From assembly GCA_024803745.1 (NCBI GenBank), contig JANJXV010000013.1, forward strand, positions 14,691,501 to 14,755,500: a stretch of 64,000 bases of DNA. The letters run 5' to 3'. The notes beneath the pieces were generated by a model that searched no databases, was not told where the DNA came from, and worked only from the letters and a program-made list of their open reading frames with translations. The translations under genes and the position numbers were made by a program. Shown in pieces: positions 42,401 to 54,174 of the stretch. Position 1 is the stretch's first letter. Every line of letters begins with the position of its first letter. Source of the DNA: Megascapheus bottae. Taxonomy: Eukaryota; Chordata; Mammalia; Rodentia; Geomyidae.

Positions 42401-42924
42401 TGTGTAAAAGATTAAGACTTTAATACTTGAAGGACAGCAGATACTTACATGAGTCACTGTAGACTTCCTGGTGATGGTATCATTTAACTAGTTCCTACAG
42501 TCTGTTCAATGTTTTTATTCTGCAGAAGCTCAGGGAGACAGTTGCATAGTGAATGTGACCTGAGAGATAATAGAGAGCACAGAGAGTAGAAAGCTCAGGA
42601 GAAGAAGGTGTTCTGCTTACTGCTTTTAGGTTTATCACCACATATGGGATAGTACTGAGGGAGATAGTGCTTGAGTAGCTGAAGACAGAATTGCTAAAGA
42701 GAGAATTTAGAACTAACAATGAAGGGAGGAGCTGACTATATGCCAAATGATGTTGTGGGTAGAGGCAAAGGTTTATAAAAGAAATCGTGTTAAAAGGATT
42801 GCAAGCTGGTGGATTGTATAAGGAGACCTAGCAAAGGCAACAATTCTCCTCCCAGAGTAGGAGAAACAGAGGGTCGGATTATTCTTACCATTTTCATGAT
42901 AAATGTGATCTTTTTTTTACACTA

Positions 42925-43098
42925 TTTGCTATTATCAATCTTTACACCAGCCCTTTGAAGATAGGTTGTTGTATTGTTTTATAGATGAGAAAACGGAGGT
43001 CCAGACAGTTTAACTTGCTCAAATTCATAAGGTTAGTAGGTGATGAAGTTGGAATTCAAGCCTAGGTGATAGGTTTCAGAGTCTTTGCTTTTAATTTC
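42925..43098 (+). mobile_element. MIR
   Basis: TTTTATAGATGAGAAAACGGAGGTCC, TTAACTTGCTCAAATTCATAAGG, GGAATTCAAGCCTAGG are clear MIR landmarks. Confidence 0.7.
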
Positions 43099-43119
43099 AG
43101 TTATATAGTTTTAGGCAAT

Positions 43120-43265
43120 GAGAAGTTATCATAGATTTCTGCCTAGTAAAGTAACTTGTTGTAAATACTGTGATACAGGCCACTTACCTAAGGGAAGAAT
43201 TGAAGGCAAGATAAGTCACAGGCTGTTGTAATAATTTTCCAGTTGCTTTAGAAGGTGTATAAATG
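43120..43265 (+). repeat. Ancient mammalian repeat segment
   Basis: TGCCTAGTAAAGTAACTTG ... CAGGCTGTTGTAATAATTTTCC resembles 'gacatgatctg...ggctattgcagtagtcc' of the same old repeat. Confidence 0.35.
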
Positions 43266-43364
43266 TCATAGAGTAATTTCAAAAAGTTGTTTCTGAGACG
43301 GATCTGGTAGTTGTCTTTCCCATACTCAGCCAATTTAAGAAATCATTTTTCAAAGAATTTAAAA

Positions 43365-43592
43365 CTTTTTTTTTTAATGGAGGTTTTTAAACTCAGTGCT
43401 TAGTAATCTCACTTGGCTTCCTTGTTCACAGCTGGTGTTATACCACTTGAGCTACACCTCCAGTCTAGCTCTTTTTGCTGATTAAGTGCAGATTCAACCT
43501 CTTGGACTACTCTGCCCAGTCTGGCTTCTAACTGTGTTTCTCAGAACTCAAATTCCTGAGTAGCTAGGGTTACCGGCTTTATTCAAAATGCC
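43365..43592 (-). mobile_element. Older B1-Geo SINE
   Basis: 'cacttggcttccttgttc' Geo variant, TTTTTGCTGATTAAGTGC linker, B1 end. Confidence 0.65.
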
Positions 43593-43885
43593 CAACAAGA
43601 TTTTTAATCTTTTGGAAATTCATTCTGTCTCACAGGTGGTTCTTGGCTGAAAGACAGCAGGATTTTAGTTAGGAATAGCTTCTCTGGGGTCAGAGTCCAT
43701 GTAGCATCTGGAGGCATTTGCAAAGAGGGAAGTAGAGCCTATTGAGACTTCCTGTTGCCTGGAGTTTGCTATCCCCGTATTGGAAGTACACATAATATAG
43801 TGCTACAATGCTATCATAGAGGAACATGAGAAAAATCAGAGAAAAAGAAAGTGGGGGTCTACATACTAAGCAAGAGTTAGGGAAG

Positions 43886-44100
43886 AGCTGGGAGTTGGAG
43901 TTCGTGCCTATAATACCAGCTATTTGAGAGGTGAAGGCAAGAGGATCTTGAGTTTGAGGCCAAATTAGTTTGAGGCCAAATTAGTGAATCTCTTTCTCAA
44001 AATCTAAACACAAAGGGCTTGAGATATAACTTAAGTGGCAGAATACTTGTGTAGCACACATAAGCCCTGGGTTCAATCTCTAATACCACAGGAGAAAGGG
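43886..44100 (+). mobile_element. B1 monomer followed by ID monomer
   Basis: B1 at 43886-44010 carries an immediate repeat of AGTTTGAGGCCAAATT. The ID at 44013-44100 has GGGTTCAATCTC as box B. Confidence 0.7.
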
Positions 44101-44104
44101 GGAC

Positions 44105-44350
44105 AGGAGTGGGTATTAGACAAGGCATCTAAGCTGGATCTTAGGGATGACCATTAGCATACTGGGCAGAGAGGGCCAAGGAAGGAATTCTGAGGAGTGC
44201 GAGATAGACAAACATGGCTTTTGGCGGATATGGCAAGTGGTCCCTTGAACCACAGAATAAGAACCAAGGTGCTTGGAGCAGCATTAGAGGAAGTAAGATA
44301 TATAGAGTGTCAGATCCTGAATGGCCTTATGTTTTATGGAAAAAAACCTA
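44105..44350 (+). repeat. Ancient mammalian repeat segment
   Basis: GGGCAGAGAGGGCCAAGGAAGG ... TTGGAGCAGCATTAGAGGAAG ... GATCCTGAATGGCCTTATG matches the old repeat's middle part. An L1 then interrupts it. Confidence 0.45.
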
Positions 44351-44419
44351 ACCCTTTCTACTGGAGTTGAACTTTACTATAGATAGATACCTAAAAATGG
44401 AAAGTAGGGTTCTTCTTTA

Positions 44420-44974
44420 AAAAGATCTATGCTGCCATCAGAAGGAATGACATCGCCCCATTTGTAAGAAAATGGAAAGACTTGGAAAAAAATCATAATA
44501 AGTGAAGTAAGCAAGACCCAAAGGAACATAGGCTCAATGGTTTCCCTCATTTGTAATAATTAGTACACACTTAGGACTCTCCTAGCAGAGGATTACAATA
44601 GCTCAAAACTTAGGTATATAAGGCCTCTATGTACCTAAGACTAAATGAAAGGACCACCAGGATATGGAAATAAGAGCTTTATCTTGGGTGATTGTTATTC
44701 TTAATGTACTATGTTATTTCTTTTCTCTTTTATTGTCCTTTGGTCAGTCTCATATTGTTACAGTATCTGACTTTGTTACCTGGCATATTGTATATACATT
44801 TATTTGTTTATTTGAAATAGGAAAGGGAAGGAGGGAAAACAAGATGATTAGGAGTGGGAGAGGTGAAGAAATGGGGACAAAAACATGAGAAGGGGTATCA
44901 GTGTGTGAGAAGTAATGCACCTACTATCTGGTGAATATAACTGTAACCCCTCTATACATTACAATAAAAAAGAT
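44420..44974 (+). mobile_element. L1 3' end with ORF2 remnant
   Basis: About 110 bases of the ORF2 C-terminus (GCCATCAGAAGGAATGACATC) with frame damage, then a full 3' UTR ending ATTACAATAAAAA. Flanks share AAAAAGAT. Confidence 0.9.
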
Positions 44975-44994
44975 ACCATTTATACTTATTCTTG

Positions 44995-45690
44995 GGAAGA
45001 TTAAAAGTAAGAGTCAGGGAAGCCAGTTGGAACACTCAACACCATTGTAGAAGTAAATGATAATGAAACAAAGGCAGCAGTCATGGTAGGTGAATTAATT
45101 GTGGGAATAGATGATGAAGAGGTAGTATGACTGTGTATCTCTGTGATACTGTCAACACATGGAATGTGACTGGGGAGAAGAAAGAGATCTCTCACTAGTT
45201 TTAGAGTTTTATGTTTCTGAAATAATTACAAGTGACATCCAGGGAAAACATTTGCTTCCTGGGGGAGGAAGATGGATGTGGGAATGTTGGTATATAGGTG
45301 AGAGTGATAAGCACAGAAGTAGGTGAGATAGTGTGAGTAAAATTTGTAAGAAGTGAAAAGCATAGGATTGAGGCTAAAGCACAAGGAATTTGCATACGAT
45401 TAGACAGAAAAGTTAGGGAGTCTAAAGAGGAGCAATCAGAGACAGAGCAAGTTCTGTCTGGGAAGCCAGAAATAAGTTTCTCAAAGAGAGCAGTCGTGTT
45501 TGTTGCAGCAGAGAACAAGTAGGGTAAGCCTTGAAATGAGGCTACTGAGTCACTGGTAACCTTAGCGATAAGAGCTTTTGTGGAAGGGTGGGGACGGAAA
45601 TTACCCTGCTGAGGCTTATCTAGGGAGTATGAAGTGAGGATATGAAGGCAACAAGCGGCTTCTCGTTTGAGACTTGAGAAAAAGGAAAGG
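44995..45690 (+). repeat. Ancient mammalian repeat, continued after the L1
   Basis: AGGGAAGCCAGTTGGAAC ... GAAGCCAGAAATAAGTTTCTC ... GATAAGAGCTTTTGTGG ... TGGGGACGGAAATTACC follows the order of the same old element. Minus-strand frames here are incidental. Confidence 0.45.
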
Positions 45691-46004
45691 AGTTAGTGGT
45701 CTGCACTATCGTGTATAGAGCATCATCCCCATATCCACAGTCTTTCCCCAAGTAGCAGATGTTTTCACTGATGTCACTCATAAATGTCTTAGAAATATTG
45801 ACTTCCCCAAACATTTTGAAGCAAAGGGAAGGTCTAAAAATTTTATTTACTTTTTACAAAGTTGGGAGACTGGAGTGGAGACCTGAATTGATAAAAGGTT
45901 CAAAAGAAGAGAGACTGAAAAGTGTAACCAGAGAAGTCTAGCCTGTTGTCACTATGGTGTAGGGCAGATAAGGGAAACTTTGTCTCTAATAATATATCAT
46001 CACA

Positions 46005-46232
46005 GCAACATTTATTCATGCTCTGCCTCTCCATGCCAGGCATTTTTTTTTCTAGATAAGTCTAGACACATGTCCAGTGTTCACCACAATTACCAGAAGC
46101 AACCTTTGTTATTGTTTTTCCAGATGTAAAAACAGATGAGTTTAGAAACATATAGCTAGTTAGTGGTGGAGCTAAACTTTGTATCAGGTGAGTAGGGTTC
46201 CAAAATATGTGCTTTCTGTCTGGTACTGTTTT
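46005..46232 (+). mobile_element. MIR-like fragment
   Basis: AACATTTATTCATGCTCTG, CCAGATGTAAAAACAGATGAG, ATATAGCTAGTTAGTGGTGG. Confidence 0.5.
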
Positions 46233-46436
46233 TCCATTAGGAGCTTCATGTTAAGACTCTAAAAAATATACTTACTGGGGGCAGGAAAGGCGGTCCAGAA
46301 GGACAAAGACAGAGTTCAGGAACTAATGTTATCCTGAAGAAAGCATGACTTCATTTTTGGGATGAGAGGAAGTTCTTGATCTTCCTATTGCTCTGCCATC
46401 TCTTTGCTTATCTGGTGATCCTAGTGGCTATAGGTT

Positions 46437-46629
46437 TTTTTTTTTTGCCAGTCCTGGGCCTTGAACTCAGGGCCCTGGCACTGTACTTGGGCTTTCTCAA
46501 GGCTAGAGCTTTACCACTTGAGCCACAATATCATTTCTGGCTTTTTTCTATGTATGTGGTACTGAGGAATCGAACCCGGGTCTTCGTGGATGCTAGGCAA
46601 GCACTCTGCCACTAGGCTAACTTCCCGGT
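46437..46629 (-). mobile_element. IDL-Geo SINE
   Basis: Both halves with a reversed perfect box B (GGAATCGAACC). Weak flanking GCTATAGG / GCTATTGG repeat. Confidence 0.9.
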
Positions 46630-46735
46630 GCAGCTATTGGCTTTTGTTTTATTTTGTTTCTATCTTTCTATAATCTCTTAAAGTCCCAGCTGCTGCATGT
46701 TATAGACTATTTACAATCTCTTCTCCATTTCACCT

Positions 46736-46958
46736 TATTCTCATGGTGCTAGGAATAGAATTCAGGGCCATTGTGCTTGCTAGGTAAGTAAGGTATCCTA
46801 TTTCTTGAATTATACCCAGAGCCATTAGCTGTTAGTTTGTTTCACAGATAAGATGTTGTGGTACCTTTGCTGGGGCTGGCTTTGGACTTAGAGCTTCCTC
46901 TCGCCACCTCCTGAGTAGCAGGAACCAAAGGTTTCTACCACCATGCCTACCTAAAAGG
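46736..46958 (-). mobile_element. ID-like and B1-like fragments
   Basis: 46739-46822 ID (AGAATTCAGGGCCATTGTGC). 46855-46955 B1-like (CCACCTCCTGAGTAGCAGG). Confidence 0.5.
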
Positions 46959-47094
46959 TCAGTGTTTTTGATGGTCAGTGTTATGTGAAGAATTACTGAG
47001 CTCTAGGATGTTGCTTGTTTTGACATAGGACACATGGCAGGCATAAATGCTCTTCTTGATAAGCATTTTTGTTTGAATTGAATTATTGGGGATT

Positions 47095-47195
47095 GTTGGA
47101 AAGAGTAAAAGAATTGAGAACTAGAAGACATGAGTTCCAATCTAAGCGATCAGGTGATCACTTACCTCAGGTGAGACCCTTCACCAAGCCATTAA
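47095..47195 (+). mobile_element. MIR-like fragment
   Basis: GAACTAGAAGACATGAGTTCC ... CAGGTGATCACTTACC, cut by the SINE below. Confidence 0.45.
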
Positions 47196-47202
47196 AGATA
47201 TC

Positions 47203-47383
47203 TGCCGGGCCAGAGTCTGGCTTAGTGGTAGAGTGCTGGCCTATCATGTACGAAGCCCTAGGTTCAATTCCTTGGTAATGCATACACAGAAAAAGCCACA
47301 AGTGGTGCTGTGGCTCAAGTATTAGAGTGCTACAGTGCCCAATCCCTGAGTTCAAGCCCCAGGACTGGCAAAAAAAAAAAAAA
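47203..47383 (+). mobile_element. IDL-Geo SINE
   Basis: ID head with box B GGTTCAATTCC; Geo half with a short deletion. Flanked by ATCTGCC on both sides. Confidence 0.9.
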
Positions 47384-47479
47384 ATCTGCCCCCACAGCAT
47401 TTATCATCATCTGATGTATGTTTTCAGCCTTTATGTTTAGTAAATATTTACTGAATAAATGAAAAAAATAGACTGAAAA

Positions 47480-47665
47480 TCTACTCTGGGCCAGGTATAT
47501 CTGTCAATGATTTACATACATGTTTACTTTTCTTCACAGGAGCCTTGTAGAATACTATTATTCACATTTTACAAATAGGGAAAGTTATTTGTCCAAGATT
47601 GCATGACTAGAAAGCTGTTGAACCTATGTCTTTACTGTGTTAATACACTAACTACCAAGTTCAAA
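47480..47665 (+). mobile_element. MIR
   Basis: CTGGGCCAGGTATATCTG, TTCACATTTTACAAATAGGGAAAG, CAAGATTGCATGACTAG. Confidence 0.6.
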
Positions 47666-48118
47666 TAAATTGTTATTGAGGGATGGCGTCTAAAAATTAT
47701 TGCTCTGATGTTTATCGAGTGTGTAAACCACAGACCTACAAATCTGAGGAAAGCCAAAGTCTAAATGTCCTAAATTGGACCTTGCTCATTTATTCTTTGC
47801 TACACACTGCTTTTCTCTGACTCTGCTACATCTACAAACTATAGGCCTTTTGTGTGAGACCTTCCTATGCATTGTTAGACACATTTGAATTGTGTACCCA
47901 GAAAGTTAGCAGAGTTTGATTAGTTGGAAGTTTTTTACTTTCCCCAAAGGAATAGTGCCTGCTTTGGGAAATCAATAGAATTTCTTTGGGCAAATTGCTT
48001 CATGTCACATTTTTTTTTTCCTTTCTGAGTAGTATCAGCCAAGACTAAAGTACGTAATACCCCTAGGGGTTGTTGGTGTATGACTGTCTCAATGATATAA
48101 TGTTTGGGGTAAGATAAA
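47666..48118. other. Unique intron DNA
   Basis: No recognised repeat or gene. Confidence 0.35.
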
Positions 48119-48120
48119 AC

Positions 48121-48355
48121 AAACCAGGCATTGGTGGCTCATGTTTGTAATCCTCACTGTTCAGGAGGCTGAGATCTGAGGACTGCAGTTCAAAGCCAGC
48201 CTGAACAGGAAAGTCTGTGAGACTCTTAGCTCCAATTACCTACCAGAAAACCAGAAGTGGACCTTTGGCTTAAGTGGTAGAGTACTAGCCTTGAGCAAAA
48301 GAAACTCTGGGACAGCATCTAGGCACAGAGTTCAAAGCCTCTGGACAGGCAAAAC
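48121..48355 (+). mobile_element. B1-Geo SINE
   Basis: AACCAGGCATTGGTGGCTCATG left half, linker CTCCAATTACC, Geo half, decayed tail. Confidence 0.88.
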
Positions 48356-48552
48356 AAGCATTTGGGGTGACAACATCATCACTAGGGCAAGAGAAAACAA
48401 AATAGCATGTTTGGTTAGCTATGAGTAAGAAGAGAAGCATAATGAAAGGGAAGAATTTGAGGGTAGCATGTTTGAGAGATGAGGCAAGGGAAACAGTTAT
48501 TTGCTCGATGGTAGAGAACCCTGTATAAGTCCTTGTTAAGAATTTAAGACTT

Positions 48553-48966
48553 TACCTGGGTGCAGTGGCTCACACCTGTAATCCTAGGTACTCAGGAGAC
48601 TGAGATCTGAGGATTAAGGTTCAAAGCCAGCCTGGGCACAAAAGGACCTGAGACTCTTTTTTTTTTTTTTTTTTTTTTTTGCCAGTACTGGGCTTAAACT
48701 CAGGGCCTGAGCACTGTCCTTGGACTTTCTCAAGGCTAGAACTCTACCACTTGAGCCTCAGTACCACTTCTGGCTTTTTTCTATGCATGTGGTACTGAGG
48801 AATCGAATTTAGTTCTTCTTGCATGCTAGGCAAGCACTCTACCATTAGGCTAAACCTCTAAAAAATGGGAAGTGGGGCTTGGCTCCAGGGTAGGGCAGTA
48901 GCCTTGAGCTGACAATGCCCAGGCAGAGTTCAAGGAACAGACCCACAAAAAAAAAAAAAAAAAAAA
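48553..48966 (+). mobile_element. B1-Geo SINE, interrupted
   Basis: Left half 48553-48652, right half from about 48855, A tail of more than 20. Flanks AGAATTTAAGACTTTA and AGAACTTGGGACTTTA look like an old duplication. Confidence 0.88.
48653..48854 (-). mobile_element. Nested IDL-Geo SINE
   Basis: Inserted antisense in the linker of the B1-Geo element. No clear duplication, so some host sequence was lost. Confidence 0.85.
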
Positions 48967-49156
48967 AGAACTTGGGACTTTATTCTTTGGGTAATGCAGA
49001 AACATTGGAAAGTATGAAGTAAGGGATATATAAGGGATCTCTCTCTGTTTCCCCCTTTTTTCTCTATGTATATGCATATATACATGTACATGTCCATATA
49101 TATATGTGTTTATATATGAATATACACATATATAAATATATGTTTAAGTATATAGT

Positions 49157-49309
49157 TTTTTTTTTTTTTTTTTTTTTTTTTGCCAGCCCTGGGCTTAAGC
49201 TCAGGGCCTGAGCACTATCCTTGGATTTTACTCAAGGCTAGAGCTCTGCCATTTGAGCCTTAGCACCACTTCTGGCTTTTTCTAAGTATGTGGTACTGAG
49301 GAATTGAAC
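49157..49309 (-). mobile_element. IDL-Geo SINE, 5'-truncated
   Basis: T run, complete Geo half, linker; ends in box B (GGAATTGAACT) beside a TATA-rich tract (49075-49155). Confidence 0.85.
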
Positions 49310-50135
49310 TCATATATATTGGTTTTTAATCACAATGATCTGTGTTCTTAGGGGAGCTGACAGCAAGAAAAGCTAGAAATATTAGAATACCAGAATATCA
49401 GACCTAGCAGTATGAGTAGAGATGTTGGGGACAGGATAAAAATCTGTTACCCTTGAAAGCAATGTAGACTTTCCTAGGTCCTTGTCAAAAACTTAGAACC
49501 TCTATTCTGGTATCATGGGGGAAGAAGAAATGGAAGGGTCACTTGAGTAGGAATTTGAGATCAGCTCCGGTGATATAATAAGTTCTATCTAAAAAATTGC
49601 CTCCAAACAAAAATCTGAGAACCTTAGTGAATATACAATATTGTTCGCTTTAAAAATAAAATAAAATAGCATTAAAATAGTTATTTTTTTGTTATCTGAA
49701 TTCATTTCAGTTGAAAACAAAAACTAAACTAAGGGCCTCAACTTCCTTGAGTCTTTGTAGGAGTGGGCCTGGCTTATCTATGGTGGCATTGAGCAGTTAA
49801 GGACAGGAATAGCAGCAGAGAAACAGTCCAAAATATGTCTTCTTGTCTACTCTTTCAATTGGCTGCCAAGTCATCTTTCTAACAAATTAGTCTAACTGTA
49901 GGCCATTGCTGCTCAGAAGTCTCAGTTACTTTCCTATTCCCAGAGACTAGAGAATCCAAGCTTCTTGTTCTGCTGTTTGTTACATGTTTTGAGTTTCAAA
50001 TATTGTCTTTTAAGCTAAATATTCTCTGCTTTTGTTTGTACTTTCTTTCAGTTTTTCTAGGAATGTCTTAAATCATTTATTTTGTAATACTCAGAACTCT
50101 TACAGAGATAGAGACAGCTCTTTCTCTGTCTATCT
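49310..50135. other. Unique intron DNA
   Basis: No recognised repeat or gene. Confidence 0.35.
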
Positions 50136-50149
50136 TTAAAGAGAGACTT

Positions 50150-51153
50150 TTTTTAAAATTGTAATTAGTAAAAGGGTTACATGATATTTGCCAGATAGAA
50201 GGTGCATTAATTCACATACATTGATACCCTTTCACATGTCTTGGTACCCATTACCCTTCCCCCCAACCCCCCCAACTGTCTTGGTTTTCCCCCCTTCCCT
50301 ATCAAATTTCAAATAGCCAAATACAAATAAATTCAATATATCAGTTAACAAAGTGAGATGCTATAACAATATGAGATAAGCAAGGGGCAGCAAAGGAGAT
50401 GAGAGACAACATAGTACATTAAGGACAACAATCATTCGTTATATGGCTTTTGTTTCAATATCCTGGAGGTCCTTTCAATTAGCTTCATACTATATGGCCT
50501 TATGTATCAAGATTTTGCCCTATTGCAGATCTCTGCTAGTAGAGCCCAAGGTTTCTACTGATTATGACGAATGAGGGAAACCATTGAGCCTAAGTTCCTT
50601 TGAGTCTGGCTTACTTCACTTAATATGATTTTTTCTAAGTCTTTCCATTTCCTAACAAATGGGGCGATGTCATTCTTTCTGACAGCAGCATAGAATTCCA
50701 TTGTGTACAAATACCACAACTTGTTGATCCACTTATCAACTGAGGGACATCTAGGTTGGTTCCATATCTTTGCTATGGTGAATAGTGCTGCAATGAACAT
50801 TGTTGTGCTAGTGGATTTAGTATGCCCTTGTTTCTGGATGGTTGGGTAAATGCCAAGTAGTGGAATTGCTGGGTCATAGGGGAGCTCTATGTTTAGCCTT
50901 TTGAGGCACTGCCACACTGCTTTCCATAGTAGTTGAATGAGTTTGCACTCCCACCAACAGTGTAGTAGTGATCCCTCCTGGCCACATCTCCTCCAGCATC
51001 TGTTATTATTTGTTTTCCTGATCCTGGCCATTCTAACTGGAGTGAGGTGGAATCTTAGAGTTGTTTTGATTTGCATTTCTTTTATGACCAGAGATGTTGA
51101 GCATTTCTTCATGTGTCTATAGGCCATTTTTGTTTCTTCTTCAGAGAAGACTC
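50150..51153 (-). mobile_element. L1 insertion, 5'-truncated, about 1 kb
   Basis: 3' UTR at 50150-50554 and ORF2 3' end at 50555-51153. Perfect 14-base duplication TTAAAGAGAGACTT (50136-50149 and 51154-51167); the TCTT/AAAG context fits L1 endonuclease cleavage. It reads antisense to STIM1. Confidence 0.95.
50555..51153 (-). pseudogene. L1 ORF2p C-terminal fragment, frame still open
   Basis: About 199 codons from the edge of the insertion to the normal ORF2 stop (50555-50557). It shows the L1 C-terminal Cys-rich segment ([19 protein letters not shown]) and the conserved ends [22 protein letters not shown] and [17 protein letters not shown]. The endonuclease and reverse transcriptase domains are missing, so it cannot act. 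The unbroken frame points to a fairly recent insertion. Confidence 0.93.
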
Positions 51154-51167
51154 TTAAAGAGAGACTT

Positions 51168-51800
51168 ATTTCTACGATAATATCAAGTAAAAGGATTATG
51201 TTGCTTTTGATCAGTGTTGTGTGAGAAAGTGTACCTTTTTCCTTTTCCCCTTCCTTCCTTTCCATCCTTCCTCCTTCCTTATCTCTCTCTTTTCATTTTT
51301 ACTATCATTTCCTGGGTACCCTGGTTTGTTTATGTGAGGTGAGTATGAAAGAGACTGTTAGTTGTTTTTGCAAATATTGACTCATTCTTTCTTTTTAAAA
51401 AATTTTAATATATTGCCTTGACTCATTCTTTCTTTAAGGTTAGAATACCGGAGTATTATTAGAACACATAGCTACCCTGCCTCCCTTGCACTGAATATGT
51501 CTAACTAATGGAATCTGAATGGAAGTTATTTAGGTTATAAAGAATACACAATACTTCCCTTATCTCTTTTTTCCCTTGCTGCTGGTAGGGAGTTGGTGAG
51601 AATTAAAGCATGATTTCTTCATCTCAGAGATGAAAACTTAATGCTGAATGAGGAGGGCAAAGTTCATTCAGCCCTTTCTTAGGCATCAGTCAGTTCAACT
51701 ACCATGGTTCCTGACCATTCTTGCCTTAACTTTTCTCCTTCACCCTAATTCCTGATGCCCAGCCGATTCCTTGAATTCCTTACATGTTAAAATAATTATT
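51168..51800. other. Unique intron DNA
   Basis: Pyrimidine-rich at 51230-51300. No gene. Confidence 0.35.
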
Positions 51801-51802
51801 GA

Positions 51803-52056
51803 GTCTGATGCTGGTGACTAGTGTTAGCTACTCAGAAGGCTGAGATCTAAGGATTATGGTTCAAAGTTAGCCCAGGCAGGAAAGTCCATGAGACTCTATC
51901 TCCAATTAACCACCAAAAAACTGTGAGTGGAGCTATGGATCAAGTAGTAGATCATTAACCTTGAACACAAATGCTCTGGGATGGCATCCAGGCTCTGAGT
52001 TCAAACTTAAGAACATACATACATACTCACTCTCTGTCTCTCTCTCTCTCACTCTA
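51803..52056 (+). mobile_element. B1-Geo SINE with short CT tract
   Basis: GATGCTGGTGACTAGTGTTAGC left half, CTCCAATTAACC linker, diverged Geo half; (CATA)n and (TC)n at 52012-52056. Confidence 0.82.
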
Positions 52057-52486
52057 TTATTGAGATATAATTAATGTAATATAAAAATAGCCATTTGAAA
52101 TTGAACAAATTTGGTTGCAACTAATAGATAAACACTAAAGCAGTTTTTTCCCCATTTTCCATCCTCCAGCAACTACTTCTGAATATTTCCTATCAGTGAG
52201 TTTGTACCTTTTGTAACTGGTTTCTTCACTTTAGAATAATACTTTGGAGGTTCATGTACAAATATGTCAATTCATTCTATGCTTCATTTCTTTTTGAGAA
52301 CACTTTGTGGTGATTGAATATATTTGTCATTTTAATCATTAGTATATAATTTAATATATATATAATTTAATATATATAATTTAATAACAATAATTGCATT
52401 CACAGTGTTGTACAATTATCACTACTGTTTCCAAAACTTTCCATCATCCCAAACAAAAACTTTGTACTCATTAAGCAATAACACTC

Positions 52487-52719
52487 CATGGGGCTTGAAC
52501 CCTAGGCCTGGGCATTGTCCATGAGCTCTTCAGCTCCAGGATACTGCCCTACCCGTAGAGCCACAGTCCCATTTCCCGATTTCTAGTGATTAATTGGAGA
52601 TAAGTGTCATGTTCTTTAGTGCCCAGGCTGGCTTTGAACCACGATCTGCAATCCTCAGATCCTCAGATCTCAGTCTTGGGAGTAGTTAGGATTACAGGCA
52701 TGAGCCACCATGCCTGGCG
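52487..52719 (-). mobile_element. B1-Geo SINE inside the old L1
   Basis: Complete dimer without T tail; CCTCAGAT is duplicated internally near 52660. Confidence 0.88.
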
Positions 52720-52893
52720 TCATTATTAACCTCTAATCTACTTCCTGTCTCCATGAATTTGTCTATTCTAGATCTTTGTAGAAGTGGAACTATATAATAT
52801 TTGGCCAAGGGTCTGCCTTTTTTCATTTAGTATAATGTTTTCAAGGTTCTTCCAAGTTCTAGCATGTATTAGAAAACTCCACTCCTTTTCATG

Positions 52894-52895
<2 letters not shown>

Positions 52896-52947
<52 letters not shown>

Positions 52948-52953
52948 ATGTAT
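52896..52953 (+). repeat. (GT)n microsatellite
   Basis: About 21 GT units then (TATG)n, located within the old L1. Confidence 0.95.
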
Positions 52954-53566
52954 GCGCATGCTCGAGAGTTTATCCACTCACTGTTGATGGGCATGGCTGT
53001 TTCTGCGTTTTGACCCTTGTAAATAGTGCTTCCATGGATGTCCTTATTCATGTACTGTCTGAGCACCTGTTTTCAGTTCTTTTGAGTCTATACCTAGGAA
53101 TTATGAAATCATTTCATAGCTCAAGTTTTTTTTAATGTGAAATAAGTCACTTATTGGCTAACATGTATCTGATACCTCCCTTCACTCTTGCCCTTTAAAA
53201 TAATCCCTCATTTATGCAAAATAAATGGTAACTCAAGTTTTTGAAGGACCAACAAACTCTTTCATAGTGGCCATACCAATCTGCATTCTCATCAGTAAAG
53301 TGTAAGATTTATAGTTTTTCCCACATTCTTTGCCAAACACAGTGTTTTTCTTTCTTGTTTTTGTTTTTAATTATAGCCATCCTCATGGAAAAGAAATGGT
53401 ATTTCATTTTGGTTTGATTTGTGTTTCTTATGAATAATGATGTTGATTATCTCTTTCCATGTGCTTCTTGACTATTCATATATCTTTGGAGAAATTCTAC
53501 AAATACCTTCAATATTATCACTTTATTTAAAATTAGGCTATTTGAATTTTTGTTGAGTTGTTAATT

Positions 53567-53749
53567 TCTTTTTGCTAGTCCTGGGGCTTGACCTCAGGGC
53601 TTGGGCACTGTTCCTGAGCTTCTTTTGCTCAAGACTATCATCAGAACCACAGTGCGACTTCCACCTTTTTCTGTTTATGTAGTACTGAGATATTGTAGCT
53701 TCATGCATGCTAGGCAAGCACTCTACCATTAAGCCACATTCCCAGCCCT
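53567..53749 (-). mobile_element. IDL-Geo SINE inside the old L1
   Basis: Diverged dimer. Flanks GTTGTTAATTT and GTTGCTAAATTT suggest a duplication. Confidence 0.85.
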
Positions 53750-53888
53750 GGGTTGCTAAATTTGATTATATATTTTGCATAGTAGACCATTGTCAGGTAT
53801 ATGATTTACAAATATTCTTTCTCGTGGTTGGCCTATTTATTTTCTTGAGAACATTCTTTGTTGAATAGTAGAATATTACTTGTTTACT

Positions 53889-54119
53889 TTTTTTTGTCTG
53901 TCCTGGGGCTTGAACTCAGGGCCTGAGCACTGTCTTTGGGCTTTCTCAAGACTAGAGCTCTGCTACTTGAGCCACAGCTCCACTACCAGCTTTTTTTGGT
54001 GGTTAATTGGAACTAAGAGTATCATGGACTTTCTTGCCCAGGCTAGCTTCAAGCCATGATCCTCAAATCTCAACTTCCAGGGTAGCTAGGATTTTAGGCA
54101 TTAGCCACTGGTGCACAGC
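53889..54119 (-). mobile_element. Dimeric SINE, B1-Geo with IDL-type Geo half
   Basis: The Geo half has the IDL-Geo wording (GAGCACTGTCTTTGGGCTTTC), but the left half is B1 type with the GTTAATTGGAACTAAG linker. Confidence 0.85.
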
Positions 54120-54174
54120 AGATAGATCTATTTTTAGACCCAAATGGTGTCGTTATGGTGGGTTCTTTCCACTT

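Larger units (their letters stand above)
52057..53888 (-). mobile_element. Ancient L1 (L1M-type), broken up
   Basis: Reversed L1 landmarks in order: TTGAGATATAATTAATGTAA, TTCACTTTAGAATAATACTTTGG, GTTTATCCACTCACTGTTGATGGGC, ACCAATCTGCATTCTCATCAG, ATTATAGCCATCC, GATGTTGATTATCTC, ACCATTGTCAGGTATATGATTT. Later insertions: B1-Geo, (GT)n, IDL-Geo. Confidence 0.75.

Noticed and set aside
45001..45518. Two minus-strand frames of 64 and 105 codons
   Set aside because: They lie within the ancient repeat on the other strand and show no domain.
53538..53729. 63-codon minus-strand frame
   Set aside because: Entirely within an IDL-Geo SINE; the recurring 'VVECLPSMHEA'-type peptide is the translated ID head seen at many sites.
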